Shown here: one piece after another, positions 33,818 to 45,009 of the stretch
Position numbering within the stretch: the first letter of the stretch is position 1
How the letters are laid out: the number at the start of each line of letters is the position of its first letter
Assembly: GCF_030464365.1 (NCBI RefSeq)
Contig: NZ_VCYI01000001.1
Span: 210,654 to 274,653 of the forward strand
Length of the DNA: 64,000 nucleotides
Source of the DNA: Methanoculleus methanifontis
GTDB lineage: Archaea; Halobacteriota; Methanomicrobia; Methanomicrobiales; Methanoculleaceae
Direction: 5' to 3'
Position numbers and translations under genes: made by a program
Notes under the pieces: model-generated
Seen by the model: only the letters and a program-made list of their open reading frames with translations
What the model was told of the DNA's origin: nothing
Database searches by the model: none

Positions 33818-36800
33818 GTCGCACCCTTCGCGGGTGCGTGGATTGAAATCGGAGGTCGGTGCGCAGGAGGAGTATCCTGAAACCGTCGCACCCTTCGCGG
33901 GTGCGTGGATTGAAATTCTTTCTGTAGGTCGGAGACGGCCCGCTGATGAGCGGGTCGCACCCTTCGCGGGTGCGTGGATTGAAATGCGTCCGCGTCACCC
34001 CCCGCGGCCTCCGCCCGCTTCGTCGCACCCTTCGCGGGTGCGTGGATTGAAATATGTCGTCGGTGAGGTCGCCGAAGACCTGCTCAGTCGCACCCTTCGC
34101 GGGTGCGTGGATTGAAATTCGTGCGTCTCGTCGCCGGCGAGCACCGGGTCGGTGTCGCACCCTTCGCGGGTGCGTGGATTGAAATGACCGGAGGCGGTCC
34201 GCTGGAGGCCCTGGCGGTCGGTCGCACCCTTCGCGGGTGCGTGGATTGAAATCTGAGGTAACCATGACAAACGACAGACAGTATATAGTCGCACCCTTCG
34301 CGGGTGCGTGGATTGAAATTTCTGCCCATCTTCGTAGTACCAGATCTGCCGGGTCGCACCCTTCGCGGGTGCGTGGATTGAAATGGCATCCAGTCCGTCC
34401 GTAGCGGGATATACGCCGTCGCACCCTTCGCGGGTGCGTGGATTGAAATCAGAACTTGCGCTCGATGTCGCCGTTGTCCTTGCGTCGCACCCTTCGCGGG
34501 TGCGTGGATTGAAATCGGCGGCAGAGGGTTCATGGGTCAGCGTCCCGCCGCGTCGCACCCTTCGCGGGTGCGTGGATTGAAATCGGTCGGACGTGCTGGC
34601 GGCGCTCCTGACGGCGTGGTCGCACCCTTCGCGGGTGCGTGGATTGAAATAAATCCGCGGAGCAGCTCCGCGGGCACCCCCGGATGGTCGCACCCTTCGC
34701 GGGTGCGTGGATTGAAATGCCGAGGCGTACCGGGAGTGGTGCCGGGAGCAGTGTCGCACCCTTCGCGGGTGCGTGGATTGAAATTGCTTGGGGTTGCATG
34801 GATATCGATTAACCATATCGTCGCACCCTTCGCGGGTGCGTGGATTGAAATATGCAGGGTGAGGTCCGTCGCGCGGCGGAAGAAGGTCGCACCCTTCGCG
34901 GGTGCGTGGATTGAAATCCGATCCCGTTCATCTTCGGGGTCATTGCCTGGGCGAGTCGCACCCTTCGCGGGTGCGTGGATTGAAATATCCTCGTAAAACC
35001 GAAGGGCAAGTCTGCCATCGAGTCGCACCCTTCGCGGGTGCGTGGATTGAAATTGCGGGTCCGGGACCGTGCTCACTGCCGCAAAGAGTCGCACCCTTCG
35101 CGGGTGCGTGGATTGAAATTCTTCGGCCCGCTCATCGTTGGCGCCGGCAACATAGTCGCACCCTTCGCGGGTGCGTGGATTGAAATCCCCTCAGCCGCCG
35201 GGGGAGTCAGCAAGTATCCGGGTCGCACCCTTCGCGGGTGCGTGGATTGAAATCTGGCGCGGGCCTGCACGATCGACGACATGAGGGGGGTCGCACCCTT
35301 CGCGGGTGCGTGGATTGAAATCACCAGGCAGGGAGTGCGATCGCTTCCTGCGCTGTCGCACCCTTCGCGGGTGCGTGGATTGAAATTACGTCGCCGCGTT
35401 CGAGGACGGCGACCAACCGCGTCGCACCCTTCGCGGGTGCGTGGATTGAAATGAGGACGGCGACCAACCGCATCACGTCACCGAGGTCGCACCCTTCGCG
35501 GGTGCGTGGATTGAAATCAGATTATCCCAGATGTGCGCCGGCGCCCCGGACAGTCGCACCCTTCGCGGGTGCGTGGATTGAAATTGGGGTCCCTGGGGGC
35601 ATATCATGGGTGGCTAAAGTCGCACCCTTCGCGGGTGCGTGGATTGAAATAACTGGGAAACAAACTCATAAAACTCATAAACTCGTCGCACCCTTCGCGG
35701 GTGCGTGGATTGAAATGGGCGTCGGGTCCATCGGCACATCGGCAAGCACGAACGTCGCACCCTTCGCGGGTGCGTGGATTGAAATACCCTGGTTCGGGGG
35801 GCGATACTACGTGATGCCTGCTGTCGCACCCTTCGCGGGTGCGTGGATTGAAATACCCTCTCCCTCGACTACGACTATCCGACGGCGCGTCGCACCCTTC
35901 GCGGGTGCGTGGATTGAAATAGGATCTCCATTTTATGGAGGGTTTGAGGCCCACTTGTCGCACCCTTCGCGGGTGCGTGGATTGAAATCTCCAGGTCACG
36001 TTCCATCACCCGGGCGTGCCGAGTCGCACCCTTCGCGGGTGCGTGGATTGAAATCTCCAGGTCACGTTCCATCACCCGGGCGTGCCGAGTCGCACCCTTC
36101 GCGGGTGCGTGGATTGAAATATCCTCGTAAAACCGAAGGGCAAGTCTGCCATCGAGTCGCACCCTTCGCGGGTGCGTGGATTGAAATTCCTCCTCACGGG
36201 CAGCCTGGAGACCGCGGCACACGTCGCACCCTTCGCGGGTGCGTGGATTGAAATGTCTACGGCGGCCAGTTTCGGCTCGGTTCCGCCGTCGCACCCTTCG
36301 CGGGTGCGTGGATTGAAATAAGGCAGTCGTCGTGGGGGTGATGTGCGATGAGTGGTCGCACCCTTCGCGGGTGCGTGGATTGAAATCTCACAGGGCAGTG
36401 GGAAAAATTGCCCCGGTTCAGGTCGCACCCTTCGCGGGTGCGTGGATTGAAATTCTCTTCGAGCGCCTTCTCCACCTCTTCGAGCGTCGTCGCACCCTTC
36501 GCGGGTGCGTGGATTGAAATCGGCTCGGTGATCCGCACCTGGTTGAGCACCGGGTCGCACCCTTCGCGGGTGCGTGGATTGAAATACCAACCCGAGCACC
36601 GGTCACGTCAAGATCCGAACGTCGCACCCTTCGCGGGTGCGTGGATTGAAATCCCTGATACTCCTTACTGGTATCGTGGATCTCGATCGTCGCACCCTTC
36701 GCGGGTGCGTGGATTGAAATCCGTTCGGCGTCGAGTGCAAAGCGCAGGAACGGATCGTCGCACCCTTCGCGGGTGCGTGGATTGAAATTCCTTCGGCGAG

Positions 36801-39401
36801 GTGCCCGTATGACTCCCTCCGGTGTCGCACCCTTCGCGGGTGCGTGGATTGAAATGTCATGCAGAAGACTCAGATGGACACCAGCGACTTGTCGCACCCT
36901 TCGCGGGTGCGTGGATTGAAATCACCTCCCGGCCCTCCTGGATAACGCACAGACGCGCGTCGCACCCTTCGCGGGTGCGTGGATTGAAATCAGGAGTTGT
37001 GCGGGTATTCGCTGCTCCAGGATGTCGCACCCTTCGCGGGTGCGTGGATTGAAATACATTGCGCGCCGCCCCAATCTCCACGTACTCCGGCGTCGCACCC
37101 TTCGCGGGTGCGTGGATTGAAATTCGGGGCGACGCGGACCTACGGCGATGCGCTCCGCCAGTCGCACCCTTCGCGGGTGCGTGGATTGAAATCCCTCCGC
37201 CTCGCCGGGCTTGCTCTCGCCCCACAGTCGCACCCTTCGCGGGTGCGTGGATTGAAATGGCATCGATTATGCGTTCGACCTCAAAAACCCCCGGTCGCAC
37301 CCTTCGCGGGTGCGTGGATTGAAATTGCAGCGTCGCACCGCCCATATCCCGTCGTGCCGCGTGTCGCACCCTTCGCGGGTGCGTGGATTGAAATGAGGCT
37401 GCGAGCGGGGGAGATCCGCTCTCCGCTGCTGTCGCACCCTTCGCGGGTGCGTGGATTGAAATGCGTTCGTCAGCCCGGAAGTCACGATTGACAACGTCGC
37501 ACCCTTCGCGGGTGCGTGGATTGAAATGGCAAGGGACCGGGGATCTCGTTCCTGAGGTGACACAGTCGCACCCTTCGCGGGTGCGTGGATTGAAATGTGC
37601 GGGGCGTCGGAGACAAGACCATCAGGTGATTGTCGCACCCTTCGCGGGTGCGTGGATTGAAATCTCATTGCGGCGCGGAGAAGCCTCAAGAAACTCGTCG
37701 CACCCTTCGCGGGTGCGTGGATTGAAATGCCATCGTCGCGGCCCTCGTCTCGGGGCTGCTCGTGTCGCACCCTTCGCGGGTGCGTGGATTGAAATCAGAA
37801 CTCTGCCACAATCCGCCCGGAAACCCGCGCGTCGCACCCTTCGCGGGTGCGTGGATTGAAATGGGCGGAAGTATCTCTACGAGAACCCCGCGATTCGTGT
37901 CGCACCCTTCGCGGGTGCGTGGATTGAAATTCGTAGAGCCTGCGGACAGTGATCGCGTCGTCGGTCGCACCCTTCGCGGGTGCGTGGATTGAAATCGGTG
38001 CCGAGCCCGAACTCCGTGAGCATCGTGCCCCGTCGCACCCTTCGCGGGTGCGTGGATTGAAATAACCAGAAATTGTGTCACAGTTTAATGGATGCAATGT
38101 CGCACCCTTCGCGGGTGCGTGGATTGAAATACCCCCCGCGCCGCGCACCCTCATATAGGTCCGGTCGCACCCTTCGCGGGTGCGTGGATTGAAATTCCTC
38201 CGCGATGATCCGCTCATATTCCGCTCGGGGGGTCGCACCCTTCGCGGGTGCGTGGATTGAAATCAAACCCTAATAATCTATAATCATCTAACACACTAGT
38301 CGCACCCTTCGCGGGTGCGTGGATTGAAATTGAATATACTCCCACATGATACATCCAGCCTGAAATGTCGCACCCTTCGCGGGTGCGTGGATTGAAATGC
38401 CTCGACGAGGAGCTGTGCCTCCTTGAGCCGGGCGTCGCACCCTTCGCGGGTGCGTGGATTGAAATCAAATCCGGTCGCGGTCTGATAACAGTATCCTACA
38501 GTCGCACCCTTCGCGGGTGCGTGGATTGAAATCACTTTGAGCTGGATGACAACCCGGCGCTCTCGGGTCGCACCCTTCGCGGGTGCGTGGATTGAAATTC
38601 CTTTCTGCTGCGCCTTGGCATCCCAGACATAGTCGCACCCTTCGCGGGTGCGTGGATTGAAATGGTGATTGTCTGCGAGAGTTCCACCCCAGCCTCGTCG
38701 TCGCACCCTTCGCGGGTGCGTGGATTGAAATAGGGGTACCCAACTCCGAGTGCATCAATGAGGAGTCGCACCCTTCGCGGGTGCGTGGATTGAAATTTGA
38801 CGAATGTGGCGTAGGCGTCCTCGTAGTTCCCGTCGCACCCTTCGCGGGTGCGTGGATTGAAATTTTCCATACTTGCCTCCAGGGATCTTGCATTTAAGGT
38901 CGCACCCTTCGCGGGTGCGTGGATTGAAATATGCGGTCTCCTCGAAAAAGCCGTCGGCGGGAATCGAGTCGCACCCTTCGCGGGTGCGTGGATTGAAATC
39001 CCGCTTTGCGGGGATTTTCCTCTCCTTTCGAATCGTCGCACCCTTCGCGGGTGCGTGGATTGAAATGTCTGCACGATCACCCACTGGGTCGCCCGCTGCA
39101 CCGTCGCACCCTTCGCGGGTGCGTGGATTGAAATGCCGAGATCGTGAGGTTCGTGCCGGTCTCAGACCGTCGCACCCTTCGCGGGTGCGTGGATTGAAAT
39201 TCCAAGCATCCTTCGACAACCTCCAAATCTCCGGTAGTCGCACCCTTCGCGGGTGCGTGGATTGAAATCCACGTCGCCGGACGGTGGCAACCCTTGGTGT
39301 CGCGTCGCACCCTTCGCGGGTGCGTGGATTGAAATAACTCCGATGCGTGGATAGTCCAATATCCCTTGCGTCGCACCCTTCGCGGGTGCGTGGATTGAAA
39401 C
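33818..39401 (+). CRISPR. Type I-C CRISPR array, 84 repeats by my count
   Basis: Repeats are 32 bases, starting GTCGCACCC and ending GGATTGAAAT, with the stem GCACCC/GGGTGC around TTCGC. I count 84 repeats and 83 spacers of about 32-37 bases. The repeats look identical except the last one (39370-39401), which ends GAAAC. Transcription is on the plus strand, giving a crRNA 5' handle ending ATTGAAAT. One spacer occurs twice far apart, one twice side by side, and one neighbouring pair overlaps. The sequence is the classic I-C repeat, matching the cas genes upstream. Confidence 0.98.
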
Positions 39402-39746
39402 CAACTGAAAACCCGCGAGAGGCTTAAAACCGCGTCAGGTGCGGCCTGCTCTCCCGGTTGCACTCCATGGCAGTTCCCCGCCAAACGTGCGACGTTTAAC
39501 CGCCCCGCCCGCACAAATGCCCTGGACGCTGGAGGCGACACCGATTGTGTGGAAAAGTTCTGAAAATGCGCGTGTGGTCTTCAGAGACGAATCGTGCGGA
39601 AAGGCAGGGGACTGGAGACCACGTCTGGGAGATGGCACGAGGACTAACGTATCGGCAGCACAACTCTGTCGAATTGATCGCCCCTTTCAAGCAATATGGT
39701 TCAACAACAATAATTCCAGAAAACCACTCATTTCAAAAAACAGTGA
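39402..39746. other. Gene-free stretch after the CRISPR array
   Basis: 345 bases with no convincing gene, RNA or repeat. The sequence after the last repeat is unrelated to spacers and becomes AT-rich toward the tRNA gene. Confidence 0.5.
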
Positions 39747-39820
39747 TGGGCTCGCTGAGATTCGAACTCAGGACCTCCGCCATGTCAAGGCGACGTCATA
39801 ACCAGCTAGACCACGAGCCC
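39747..39820 (-). tRNA. tRNA-Val (anticodon GAC)
   Basis: The minus strand folds into a 74-base cloverleaf. The acceptor stem GGGCTCG pairs with CGAGCCC, the anticodon loop is TTGACAT in the stem TCGCC/GGCGG, and the T arm is CTGAG-TTCGAAT-CTCAG. The discriminator is A and CCA is not encoded. No intron is present. Confidence 0.95.
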
Positions 39821-39856
39821 GTGTCTGCCCGACGATCAATAAGGTTGGTGCTCCGG

Positions 39857-39868
39857 GTATAAAATTAT
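39857..39868 (-). promoter_or_regulatory. TATA box of the tRNA-Val gene
   Basis: TTTTATAC on the minus strand (39858-39865) lies about 40 bases upstream of the mature tRNA 5' end, as expected for an archaeal tRNA promoter with a short 5' leader. Confidence 0.6.
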
Positions 39869-39952
39869 TGTCACGCGCAAAAAACCGTCCTGTCCCGGAT
39901 CCGCCGCATCGGGGGTCGGCACCCGGGAAAAATGGGGTGGTGATCGGACAGA

Positions 39953-41536
39953 TCAGATCTCGGCGTGCTTTGCCGTGTGGATGCCGTCGATCTTCTTGAT
40001 CTCGTCCATCGCGTCGGCCGGCACCACAGAATCGACCGTGAGGACCATCAGGGCCTCCTCGCCGGGCTTGTGGCGGCCGACCTGCATCCCCGCGATGTTC
40101 ACGTTCGCCCGGCCGAGGATCGTCGCGGCCTTGCCGATGACGCCCGGCTTATCGGTGTGGCGGGAGATGACCACGTGGCCCGTCGGGGTCAGGTCGGTCA
40201 TGTATCCGCCGATACTCACGATCCGCGCGTGGTCCGGGCCCGAGACACTCCCGCTCACCGACTCGGTCATCCTGTCGGTCTTCGCGGCGATGCTGATGAT
40301 ATTCTTGAACCCCTGCGCTTCTTCCGTCGTCGTCTCGCTCATCCGGATACCGCGCTCCTTTGCCACGAACTCCGCGTTCACCATGTTGACCGGCGCCTGC
40401 AGGATCGGGTCGAGCATGCCCTTCAGGATAACCCGGGTGACGAACTTCGTGTTCGGGAGCTCAGCAGCCTCGCCGCCGTAGGTAATCTCGAGCGACTCGA
40501 GCCGCCCTTCAGTGAGCTGGATAAGGAGCCTGCCCATCTTCTGCGCAAGCATCGCGTAGGGCTCGACCACTGCCTGCTGCTCCGCCGGGATCATCGGCGC
40601 GTTCACCACATACTTCGCCGATCCGCCTTCAAGCACGCTGATGCACTGGTTCGCAACCGAGACCGCAACGTTCTTCTGCGCCTCGACCGTGCTCGCGCCG
40701 AGGTGCGGGGTGACGATCACCTTATCCGTATCGAGCAGCGGCGAGCCCGCCGGCGGCTCGCTCTCGAAGACGTCCAGCGCCGCACCGGCGACCTTGCCGC
40801 TCGCAACCGCTTCCGCGAGCGCCTCTTCGTCGATAATTCCGCCGCGGGCGCAGTTGATCAGCCGGACACCGTCCTTCATCGTCGCAATCGACTCAGTGTT
40901 GATGACGTGGCGCGTCTCCTTGATCAGCGGCGTGTGGACAGTGATCACGTCCGCCCGCCTGAAGAGCTCGTCGAGCGGCACCATCTCCACGCCGAGGCTT
41001 GCGGCCCGCTCCTTCGTGATGAACGGATCGTAGGCGATGCACTTCATCTGCATTGCCTGTGCACGCTTCGCCACCTCGCGCCCGATACGCCCGAACCCCA
41101 TGACGCCGAGAACCTTATCGTTCAATTCGACGCCCATGAACTTCGAGCGTTTCCACTCGCCCTTCTTCAGGGACGCCGTCGCCTGGGGGATATTGCGCGC
41201 GAGCGAGAGCATCATCGCCATCGTGTGCTCCGTGGCCGCCAGGGTGTTGCCTTCCGGGGCGTTCGCAACGATGATGCCCCTGCGTGTCGCCGCTTCCGTA
41301 TCGATATTGTCGACCCCGGCGCCGGCACGGCCGATGAACTTGAGCTTGTCTCCCGCGTCGATGACCTGCGCTGTGACCTCGGTTCCCGAGCGCACCAGCA
41401 GGGCATCGTAGTCTCCGATAATATCCACGAGCTGATTCTCGGTCAGCCCGGTGTTGACATCCACATCGCAGAATTCTTTCAGGATGTCAATCCCTTCCTC
41501 TGCCAGCGGGTCGCTGACCAGCACTCTATATTTCAC
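39953..41536 (-). CDS. serA: D-3-phosphoglycerate dehydrogenase
   Basis: 527 residues, long (type I) SerA. It oxidises 3-phosphoglycerate to 3-phosphohydroxypyruvate, the first step of serine synthesis. The NAD-binding motif GVMGFGRIG is near residue 145; catalytic Arg and Glu lie in NCARGG and the following helix, and His in TPHLGAST. An intervening ASB domain and a C-terminal ACT domain (HVVISRHTDKPGVIGKAATIL) allow allosteric control by serine. No strong Shine-Dalgarno site precedes ATG 41536. It is divergent from ppsA; two GTTCAAC direct repeats lie just upstream. Serine made here can feed GlyA encoded at 56.5-57.8 kb. Confidence 0.95.
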   Translation of the reverse strand: MKYRVLVSDPLAEEGIDILKEFCDVDVNTGLTENQLVDIIGDYDALLVRSGTEVTAQVIDAGDKLKFIGRAGAGVDNIDTEAATRRGIIVANAPEGNTLAATEHTMAMMLSLARNIPQATASLKKGEWKRSKFMGVELNDKVLGVMGFGRIGREVAKRAQAMQMKCIAYDPFITKERAASLGVEMVPLDELFRRADVITVHTPLIKETRHVINTESIATMKDGVRLINCARGGIIDEEALAEAVASGKVAGAALDVFESEPPAGSPLLDTDKVIVTPHLGASTVEAQKNVAVSVANQCISVLEGGSAKYVVNAPMIPAEQQAVVEPYAMLAQKMGRLLIQLTEGRLESLEITYGGEAAELPNTKFVTRVILKGMLDPILQAPVNMVNAEFVAKERGIRMSETTTEEAQGFKNIISIAAKTDRMTESVSGSVSGPDHARIVSIGGYMTDLTPTGHVVISRHTDKPGVIGKAATILGRANVNIAGMQVGRHKPGEEALMVLTVDSVVPADAMDEIKKIDGIHTAKHAEI

Positions 41537-41630
41537 GGTTCAACCCATACTAGTTCAACATCATATGTATTGATGCTTTTTCCTCCGAAATCTTTTATGT
41601 AATGGTGAGAAGTATATGTGTGGTGCGAGC

Positions 41631-43919
41631 ATGAAGGAAATGCCCAACGTTCTATGGCTCGAAGAAATAAAAAAGGAAGATATTAATTCTGTAGGTGGAA
41701 AGGGGGCCTCATTGGGCGAGATGACGGCCATCGGCCTGCCCGTGCCGAAGGCGTTTGTGGTGACCGCCCAGGCGTTCCGAAGGTTTCTTGTAGAAGCCGG
41801 GATCGAAGAAGAACTCTTCCGCAGGCTGGAGCGTTTGGACGTAGATGACAACGGAGCGCTTGAATCGGTCGCGAGAGATGTACAGGACATCGTCCTTGCC
41901 GCCGAGATGCCCGATCAGATCCGGCAGGAGATCGTCGACGCGTACGAGCGGATGGGGGCCGACGGGACGGTCGTCGCCGTCCGTTCGAGCGCAACCGCCG
42001 AAGACCTGCCCGATGCCAGTTTTGCCGGTCAGCAGGAGACGTTCCTCAACATTCTCGGGGAGAGCAACCTCCTTGACGCGGTCCAGCAGTGCTGGGCCTC
42101 GCTGTATGGCGCGCGCGCCATCTACTACCGGGCGAAGCAGGGGTTCGACGACCGGAGCGTGAATATCGCCGTCGTCGTGCAGGAACTCATCGGCTCGGAG
42201 AAGTCCGGCGTCATGTTCACCTCCCACCCCGTCACCGGCGAACCCCTGACGATCGTCGAGGGGTCCTGGGGTCTCGGGGAAGCCGTCGTCTCGGGGAGCG
42301 TCTCCCCTGACAACTACGTTTTCGACCTGCGTTCCGAGCGGGTCGTCGACCGCCTGATCGCCGAGAAGGAGATCATGATCATTCCCGAGGGCAAGCACGG
42401 GACGAAGACCGTCAAACTCTCCGCGAAACAGCGAACTGCGCCGGTCCTCTCCGACGCGGAGGTGGCGCGCCTCGCCACGCTCGGCAAGATTGCCGAAGAC
42501 CACTACGGCGTCCCGCAGGACGTCGAGTGGGCGGTCGTCGGTGACGACGTCTTCATCCTCCAGTCCCGGCCGATCACCACGATCAAGCGCCCGGAGATCC
42601 CGCACGGCGGGGCCGCAGGGCAGCAGAAAGGCACGCTCGGCGTGGTGCTGCTCGAAGGCCAGGGGGCTTCCCCCGGCGTCGCGAGCGGCCGGGTCGTCAT
42701 CGTACGTGACGTCAAGGACACAAGCGACGTCAAGGACGGTGACATCCTGGTCACCAAGATGACCAACCCCGACATGGTGCCGGCGATGCGCCGGGTGAGC
42801 GCCATCGTCACCGACGAAGGCGGCATGACCTGTCACGCGGCCATCGTGAGCCGCGAGCTCGGGACGCCTGCGGTCGTCGGAACCAAGAAAGCGACGAAGT
42901 TGCTCAAAGACGGCCAGATCGTCACCGTCGACGGCGAGAAGGGCATCATCTACGAGGGAGCCGTCGAGGCCCCGGCACCGGCGGCACCGACAGCCGCACC
43001 GGCGGCGGCAGCGGCCGCTCCGGTCATCACCGGCACCCTCGTCAAGGTGAACGTCTCCCTGCCCGAAGCCGCACAGCGTGCCGCCGCCACTGGCGCCGAC
43101 GGCGTCGGCCTTCTGCGGATCGAGCACCTCATCCTCGGTCTCTCAAAGACCCCCGGCTGGTACATCGAGAACGGTGAGGAAGAGACGTTCATCGCCGAAC
43201 TCTACGGCGGCATCAAGACGGTGCTCGACGCCTTCCCGGGGAAACCCGTCTGGGTCAGGACGCTCGATGCCCCGACCGACGAGTTCCGCAACATGGAAGG
43301 CGGCGAAGACGAGCCGATCGAGCACAACCCGATGCTCGGCTGGCGCGGCATCCGCCGGGATCTCCGGAGCCCCGACCAGTTCCGCCTGCAGGTGGAAGCG
43401 TTCAAGCGGCTCTGGGCGGCGGGTTACGACAACCTCGGCGTGATGTTCCCCATGGTCAACCACCCCGGCGAGTTCATCAAAGCCCGGGCGATGATGAAGG
43501 AGTGGGGCGTCGACGTGGAGACCGCGACCCTCGGCGTCATGATCGAGGTCCCGAGCAGCGCCATCCTGGTCGAGGACTTCATCCGGGCCGGGATCCGGTT
43601 CGCCTCCTTCGGGACGAACGACCTCATCCAGTACACGCTCGCCATCGACCGGAACAACGAGCACGTCGCCGAGATGTACCAGCCCAAACACCCCGCCGTG
43701 CTCCGGCTGATCGACTACGCAATCAGCGTCTGCCGGGAGAGCGGCGTCGAGTGCTCCATCTGCGGCCAGGCCGGCTCCGACCCCGACATGGTCACGTGGC
43801 TCGTCGAGCACGGCATCTCCAGCGTTTCGGCGAACATCGATGCGGTCCCCCGCATTCGTGAGGCCGTAGCGCGGAAAGAGCAGCAGATCCTTCTTGATGC
43901 GGCGAGAAGAAATGCGTGA
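41631..43919 (+). CDS. ppsA: Phosphoenolpyruvate synthase
   Basis: 762 residues. Converts pyruvate and ATP to PEP, AMP and phosphate, the entry to gluconeogenesis in methanogens. An ATP-grasp N-terminal domain (GGKGASLGEM; VRSSATAEDLPDASFAGQQET), the phosphohistidine swivel (GGMTCHAAIVSRELG) and the PEP-binding C-terminal barrel (FGTNDLIQYTLAIDRNN; CSICGQ) are all present. An Ala/Pro linker near residue 445 joins the domains. ATG 41631 gives the family's usual MKEMPNVLWLEEI start; ATG 41616 is also in frame. CTTTTATGTA about 25 bases before 41616 is a plausible TATA box, so the mRNA leader is very short. Confidence 0.95.
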   Translation: MKEMPNVLWLEEIKKEDINSVGGKGASLGEMTAIGLPVPKAFVVTAQAFRRFLVEAGIEEELFRRLERLDVDDNGALESVARDVQDIVLAAEMPDQIRQEIVDAYERMGADGTVVAVRSSATAEDLPDASFAGQQETFLNILGESNLLDAVQQCWASLYGARAIYYRAKQGFDDRSVNIAVVVQELIGSEKSGVMFTSHPVTGEPLTIVEGSWGLGEAVVSGSVSPDNYVFDLRSERVVDRLIAEKEIMIIPEGKHGTKTVKLSAKQRTAPVLSDAEVARLATLGKIAEDHYGVPQDVEWAVVGDDVFILQSRPITTIKRPEIPHGGAAGQQKGTLGVVLLEGQGASPGVASGRVVIVRDVKDTSDVKDGDILVTKMTNPDMVPAMRRVSAIVTDEGGMTCHAAIVSRELGTPAVVGTKKATKLLKDGQIVTVDGEKGIIYEGAVEAPAPAAPTAAPAAAAAAPVITGTLVKVNVSLPEAAQRAAATGADGVGLLRIEHLILGLSKTPGWYIENGEEETFIAELYGGIKTVLDAFPGKPVWVRTLDAPTDEFRNMEGGEDEPIEHNPMLGWRGIRRDLRSPDQFRLQVEAFKRLWAAGYDNLGVMFPMVNHPGEFIKARAMMKEWGVDVETATLGVMIEVPSSAILVEDFIRAGIRFASFGTNDLIQYTLAIDRNNEHVAEMYQPKHPAVLRLIDYAISVCRESGVECSICGQAGSDPDMVTWLVEHGISSVSANIDAVPRIREAVARKEQQILLDAARRNA

Positions 43920-45009
43920 AGTGGGTTGCCCTGAGGAAGACCTTTTCTCCTTCCTCTCGTCAAAGCGACGGGAGGATCTCGGCTACCGGAATATCTTAAG
44001 TTCGATGTGCACCCCGCCCCACCCGGTCGCGGCGCGGGCGCACGCGATCTTCCTCGAGACCAACCTCGGCGACCCCGGGCTCTTCCCCGGGACGGCCGCG
44101 CTCGAGGATCTCCTCGTCGAGCGGCTCGGCACCCTGATGCACCATGCGGACGCCGGGGGATACGCAACGAGCGGTGGAACGGAATCGAACATCCAGGTGC
44201 TGCGGATTGCAAAACGGCTCAAGTCGGCGAAGTCCCCGAACGTGGTGGTCCCGGCGTCGAGCCATTTTTCGTTCATGAAGGCCTGCGACATCCTGGGGCT
44301 CGAGATGCGGACGGTGCCGCTCGACGCTGAGTTCCGGATGGACACCGGAGCGGTCGACGGTCTTGTGGACAAAAACACGATCGCGATCGTCGGGGTCGTC
44401 GGGACGACGGAGTACGGCATGGTCGATCCGATCAGCCGGCTCTCGGAGATCGCCCTCGACCGCGACGTCTTCCTCCACGTCGACGCCGCGTTCGGCGGGA
44501 TGGTCGTCCCGTTCCTCGACCGGCCCGTCCCGTTCGATTTCAGCCTCCCCGGCGTCTCCTCCATCTCCGTCGACCCCCACAAGATGGGGATGAGCACCAT
44601 CCCGGCGGGCTGCCTCCTCACGCGGAACCCGGAATGGTTCGCGTGCCTCAACGTCGACACCCCCTACCTGACGGTGAAGCGGGAGTGCACCCTCGCCGGC
44701 ACCCGGCCGGGAGCGTCGGTGGCCGCGGCCGTCGCCGTCCTCGAGTACCTGGGGATGGACGGCATGCGGGCGGTGGTCGCCGGGTGCATGGAGAACAGCC
44801 GGAGGCTGATCGAAGGGATGGAGACGCTCGGTTACCAAAGAGCCGTGACCCCGGACGTCAACGTGGCGACGTTCTCCTGCGACCGTGCGCCTCCCGGCTG
44901 GCGGGTCTCGACGACCCGGAACGGGCATATGCGGATCGTCTGTATGCCCCACGTCACCCGCGACGTGGTCGAGCGGTTCCTCGTAGATATGGGTGATATT
45001 GATGCTTGA
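43912..45009 (+). CDS. mfnA: L-tyrosine decarboxylase (methanofuran biosynthesis)
   Basis: 365 residues, PLP-dependent group II decarboxylase. The PLP-lysine is in SVDPHKMGMS, with GGTESN binding the phosphate and FLHVDAAFGG carrying the conserved Asp. In methanogens MfnA makes tyramine for methanofuran; some archaeal homologues act on aspartate to give beta-alanine for CoA, so the substrate could be either. ATG 43912 overlaps the ppsA end by eight bases; ATG 43897 is an alternative. It overlaps hpt at its 3' end. Confidence 0.9.
   Translation: MREVGCPEEDLFSFLSSKRREDLGYRNILSSMCTPPHPVAARAHAIFLETNLGDPGLFPGTAALEDLLVERLGTLMHHADAGGYATSGGTESNIQVLRIAKRLKSAKSPNVVVPASSHFSFMKACDILGLEMRTVPLDAEFRMDTGAVDGLVDKNTIAIVGVVGTTEYGMVDPISRLSEIALDRDVFLHVDAAFGGMVVPFLDRPVPFDFSLPGVSSISVDPHKMGMSTIPAGCLLTRNPEWFACLNVDTPYLTVKRECTLAGTRPGASVAAAVAVLEYLGMDGMRAVVAGCMENSRRLIEGMETLGYQRAVTPDVNVATFSCDRAPPGWRVSTTRNGHMRIVCMPHVTRDVVERFLVDMGDIDA

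Noticed and set aside
33792..39265. Many open frames with repeated AGAWIEI- or ISIHAPAKGAT-like segments
   Set aside because: They are translations of CRISPR repeats and spacers, not genes.
39965..41602. 545-codon open frame on the plus strand
   Set aside because: It is the antisense shadow of serA, whose motifs are complete.
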